The notes below the pieces were generated by a model. The model ran no database searches and was not told the DNA's origin. It worked only from the letters and a program-made list of their open reading frames with translations. This document shows, piece after piece, positions 62,341-64,000 of a stretch of DNA of 64,000 nucleotides. Origin of the DNA: Zygnema cylindricum (taxonomy: Eukaryota > Streptophyta > Zygnematophyceae > Zygnematales > Zygnemataceae); NCBI GenBank assembly GCA_037447655.1, contig JBBHKE010000271.1:310001-374000 (forward strand). Direction: 5' to 3'. The translations under genes and the position numbers were made by a program. The number at the start of each line of letters is the position of its first letter. Position 1 is the stretch's first letter.

Positions 62341-63240
62341 GAAGACGTGGGACCAGAATCGCATTTTATATACAGGGAAGCCGATGAGACAGTGAGGAGA
62401 AATCTAAGAATTCCATCCATTCCAGCTTCGGAGTTTGAGGGAGGGAGAAAGAGCAGCAAAAGGATAGAGGAAAAACACGTCGCTCATAAGGTAACTAAGC
62501 TATCTCACCTAGATGAGCCTCAGTCTTACTCGGAGGCAGTGAAAAGTCCGGAGAAAGAAAGATGGATTAGAGCCATAAATGATGAGATGGCCTCCATCAT
62601 GGAAGCAAATACTTGGGAACTAACGAATTGTCCTATAGACAGAAAACCTATTGGGTGTAAATGGGTATTTAAACAAAAATTGAACCCAGATAATACCAGT
62701 GAGAGATATTACACTCGATTGGTAGCGAAAGGGTTTACCCAAAAAGAGGGAATTGACTATGAGGAGACCTTTGCTCCAGTTGTTCGGTTCCCATTAGTTT
62801 GGATTCTCTTTAGTCTGGCAGCAACGGAAGATATGGAAATACACCAGATGGACATTAAGAGTGCTTTTCTTAATGGTGAGTTAGAGGAAGAAATTTTCAT
62901 GAGGCAACCCGAGGGGTTCGTGGAAGAAGGAGAAGAGAGCAAAGTCTGCAAGCTCATAAAGTCCTTATATGGACTGAAACAGGCTCCCCGACAGTGGCAT
63001 AAGAAACTAGATGAGTTTCTCACCGATTTGGGATATATCCGGATCAGCTCTGACCATTCTATCTATATGTTTGAAGATGAGAATGGTGTCATTTTTATTG
63101 CAATTTATGTGGATGATTTGCTTGTGCTCAGTAAGTCCTTGGAAAAGATCAACAGACTAAAGAAAGATCTTAGAAGCAGATTTGATATGTAAGATTTAGT
63201 TGAGGCAAAATACATTCGAGGGATCCAAATGGAGAGAGAT
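62323..63240 (+). pseudogene. Copia reverse transcriptase
   Basis: A 289-codon frame with YSEAVKSPEKERW, CKWVFKQKLNPDN, AKGFTQKEGIDYEETFAPVVR, IHQMDIKSAFLNGEL, LYGLKQAPRQWH and the catalytic YVDDLLVLS. A TAA at 63,190 interrupts SRFDM-DLVEAKYI, after which copia homology continues only to about 63,268. Best preserved polymerase in the window. Confidence 0.92.
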
Positions 63241-63279
63241 AGGGGAAAAAGGTTATTAGACTTACTCAAAAAAAAAACA

Positions 63280-64000
63280 ATAGGTATCTCTTTTCTTTCT
63301 CATCATCTTCTCTTTTCCTTTCTCGAAGTTTTGTTTTTATTTCAGTGTTCTCTATTTCTAAAAATGTTCTTCAATCAATTTTAAATTTACTTCTTTAACT
63401 CCCCTTACTTCATGAATCTCTTCTCTTTGTACGTCATGCTCACACACCAATTTATCACAAAAAGGAGTTACACAAACCGGGTCTATTTTACTCCCTTCTT
63501 TCTCCTCACTATTTTTGGCGACAATAATCTTTCCAAATTCTTCCACTTCCATGTGCCTTTCACTTTTTTCGGCTTCTCTTATTGTAGTTGCCCCTTCCTT
63601 TAGTAAGTGTGTGTCACTCACCAATTTATCATTGGTAATATTGACAGTAATCGGATCCTTTTCTGTCACCTTTTTCTCCTCATTCCGAACAACACAGAAG
63701 GTCGGTAAATAAATAAATTCGTTAACACACGGTGTGTGCCTTTTGTCATCTATCGGGTCTTGTCTCTTAATTACGAAAGCACTTGATTCCCTTCTTGTTG
63801 AGGGTCGGACTAGGTTGTTGTCCCATCCATCTCTGAAATTCCTTGAAACACATGCACTTTTATATGATGGACATACCCTGAAGGTATGTCCTAAATCATT
63901 ACGGTAAAAACAATTCTTAGGTCGATCTCCGAACTCACTATTTCCTTTAATTTTCTGAAACTGAGACTTTGATTCTTTTATATTTTTCTCACTTGATATA
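63280..64000 (-). mobile_element. Start of another gag-only copia element (runs off the window)
   Basis: Minus-strand match to 42,960-43,640: the acidic linker (63,358-63,669), then a gag C-part with FRVCPSYKSACV. In the zinc knuckle the second Cys is Arg (CFYRNDLGHTFRVC). It joins the truncated plus-strand copia at about 63,270 without a visible LTR, so the junction reflects deletion or recombination. The rest lies beyond 64,000. Confidence 0.8.

Larger units (their letters stand above)
59778..63268 (+). mobile_element. Plus-strand copia element body (gag-pol), truncated before RNase H
   Basis: Starts right after the LTR with GGTCATGGGCCCA, again close to the complement of the initiator tRNA-Met anticodon arm. 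Gag, protease, integrase and reverse transcriptase follow in copia order. The sequence stops being copia-like at about 63,268 after an LLDL block; from 63,280 the minus-strand gag-only family takes over, so RNase H and the 3' LTR are missing here. Confidence 0.85.

Overview
The window is nuclear DNA from a land plant. Genes are split by GT-AG introns. One gene encodes a geranylgeranyl diphosphate synthase with a probable plastid transit peptide, another a plant-type base-exchange phosphatidylserine synthase, and most of the remainder is Ty1/copia LTR retrotransposons and small DNA transposons. The GGPP synthase gene has five introns, whereas many flowering-plant copies have none or few. That hints at a non-flowering or early-diverging lineage, but the species cannot be named from sequence alone.

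Layout. 0-5.7 kb: no firmly identified gene; two orphan exon-like ORFs, an AT microsatellite with a palindrome, a diverged repeat copy, a small MITE and long purine/pyrimidine tracts. 5.7-12 kb: MITEs of one family (TIR beginning CACCGCGAATC, TA target duplication) and a palindromic foldback element. 8.7-27.2 kb: a large tandem segmental duplication. The left copy (to 17,757) carries the promoter region and exons 1-6 of the phosphatidylserine synthase gene and then stops; the right copy (to 27,179) runs into the complete gene, which ends at 31,274. The two copies differ by several transposon insertions, giving direct empty-site evidence for the elements. 31.3-33.6 kb: space between two convergent genes. 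33.6-37.2 kb: GGPP synthase on the minus strand, six exons, 397 residues. 37.5-40.7 kb: MITE-like, PIF/Harbinger-like and hAT-like non-autonomous elements and a degenerate minisatellite. 40.7-64 kb: a retrotransposon pile-up. It holds a gag-only copia element with both LTRs and a TTGTA target duplication, a solo LTR, a minus-strand copia element split by a nested deletion derivative, a plus-strand copia element with a chimeric 5' LTR and damaged pol, and the start of another gag-only element at the right edge.

The two confident genes are metabolically separate: phosphatidylserine by base exchange in the ER, and plastid C20 prenyl diphosphate for carotenoids, chlorophyll, tocopherol and diterpenes. 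They are tail to tail, 2.4 kb apart. The most interesting points are the partial tandem duplication, which could act as a second promoter-plus-first-exons cassette for the intact gene; the exon 2 that cannot be read through with ordinary splice sites; and copia elements whose primer-binding site matches the anticodon arm of initiator tRNA-Met.
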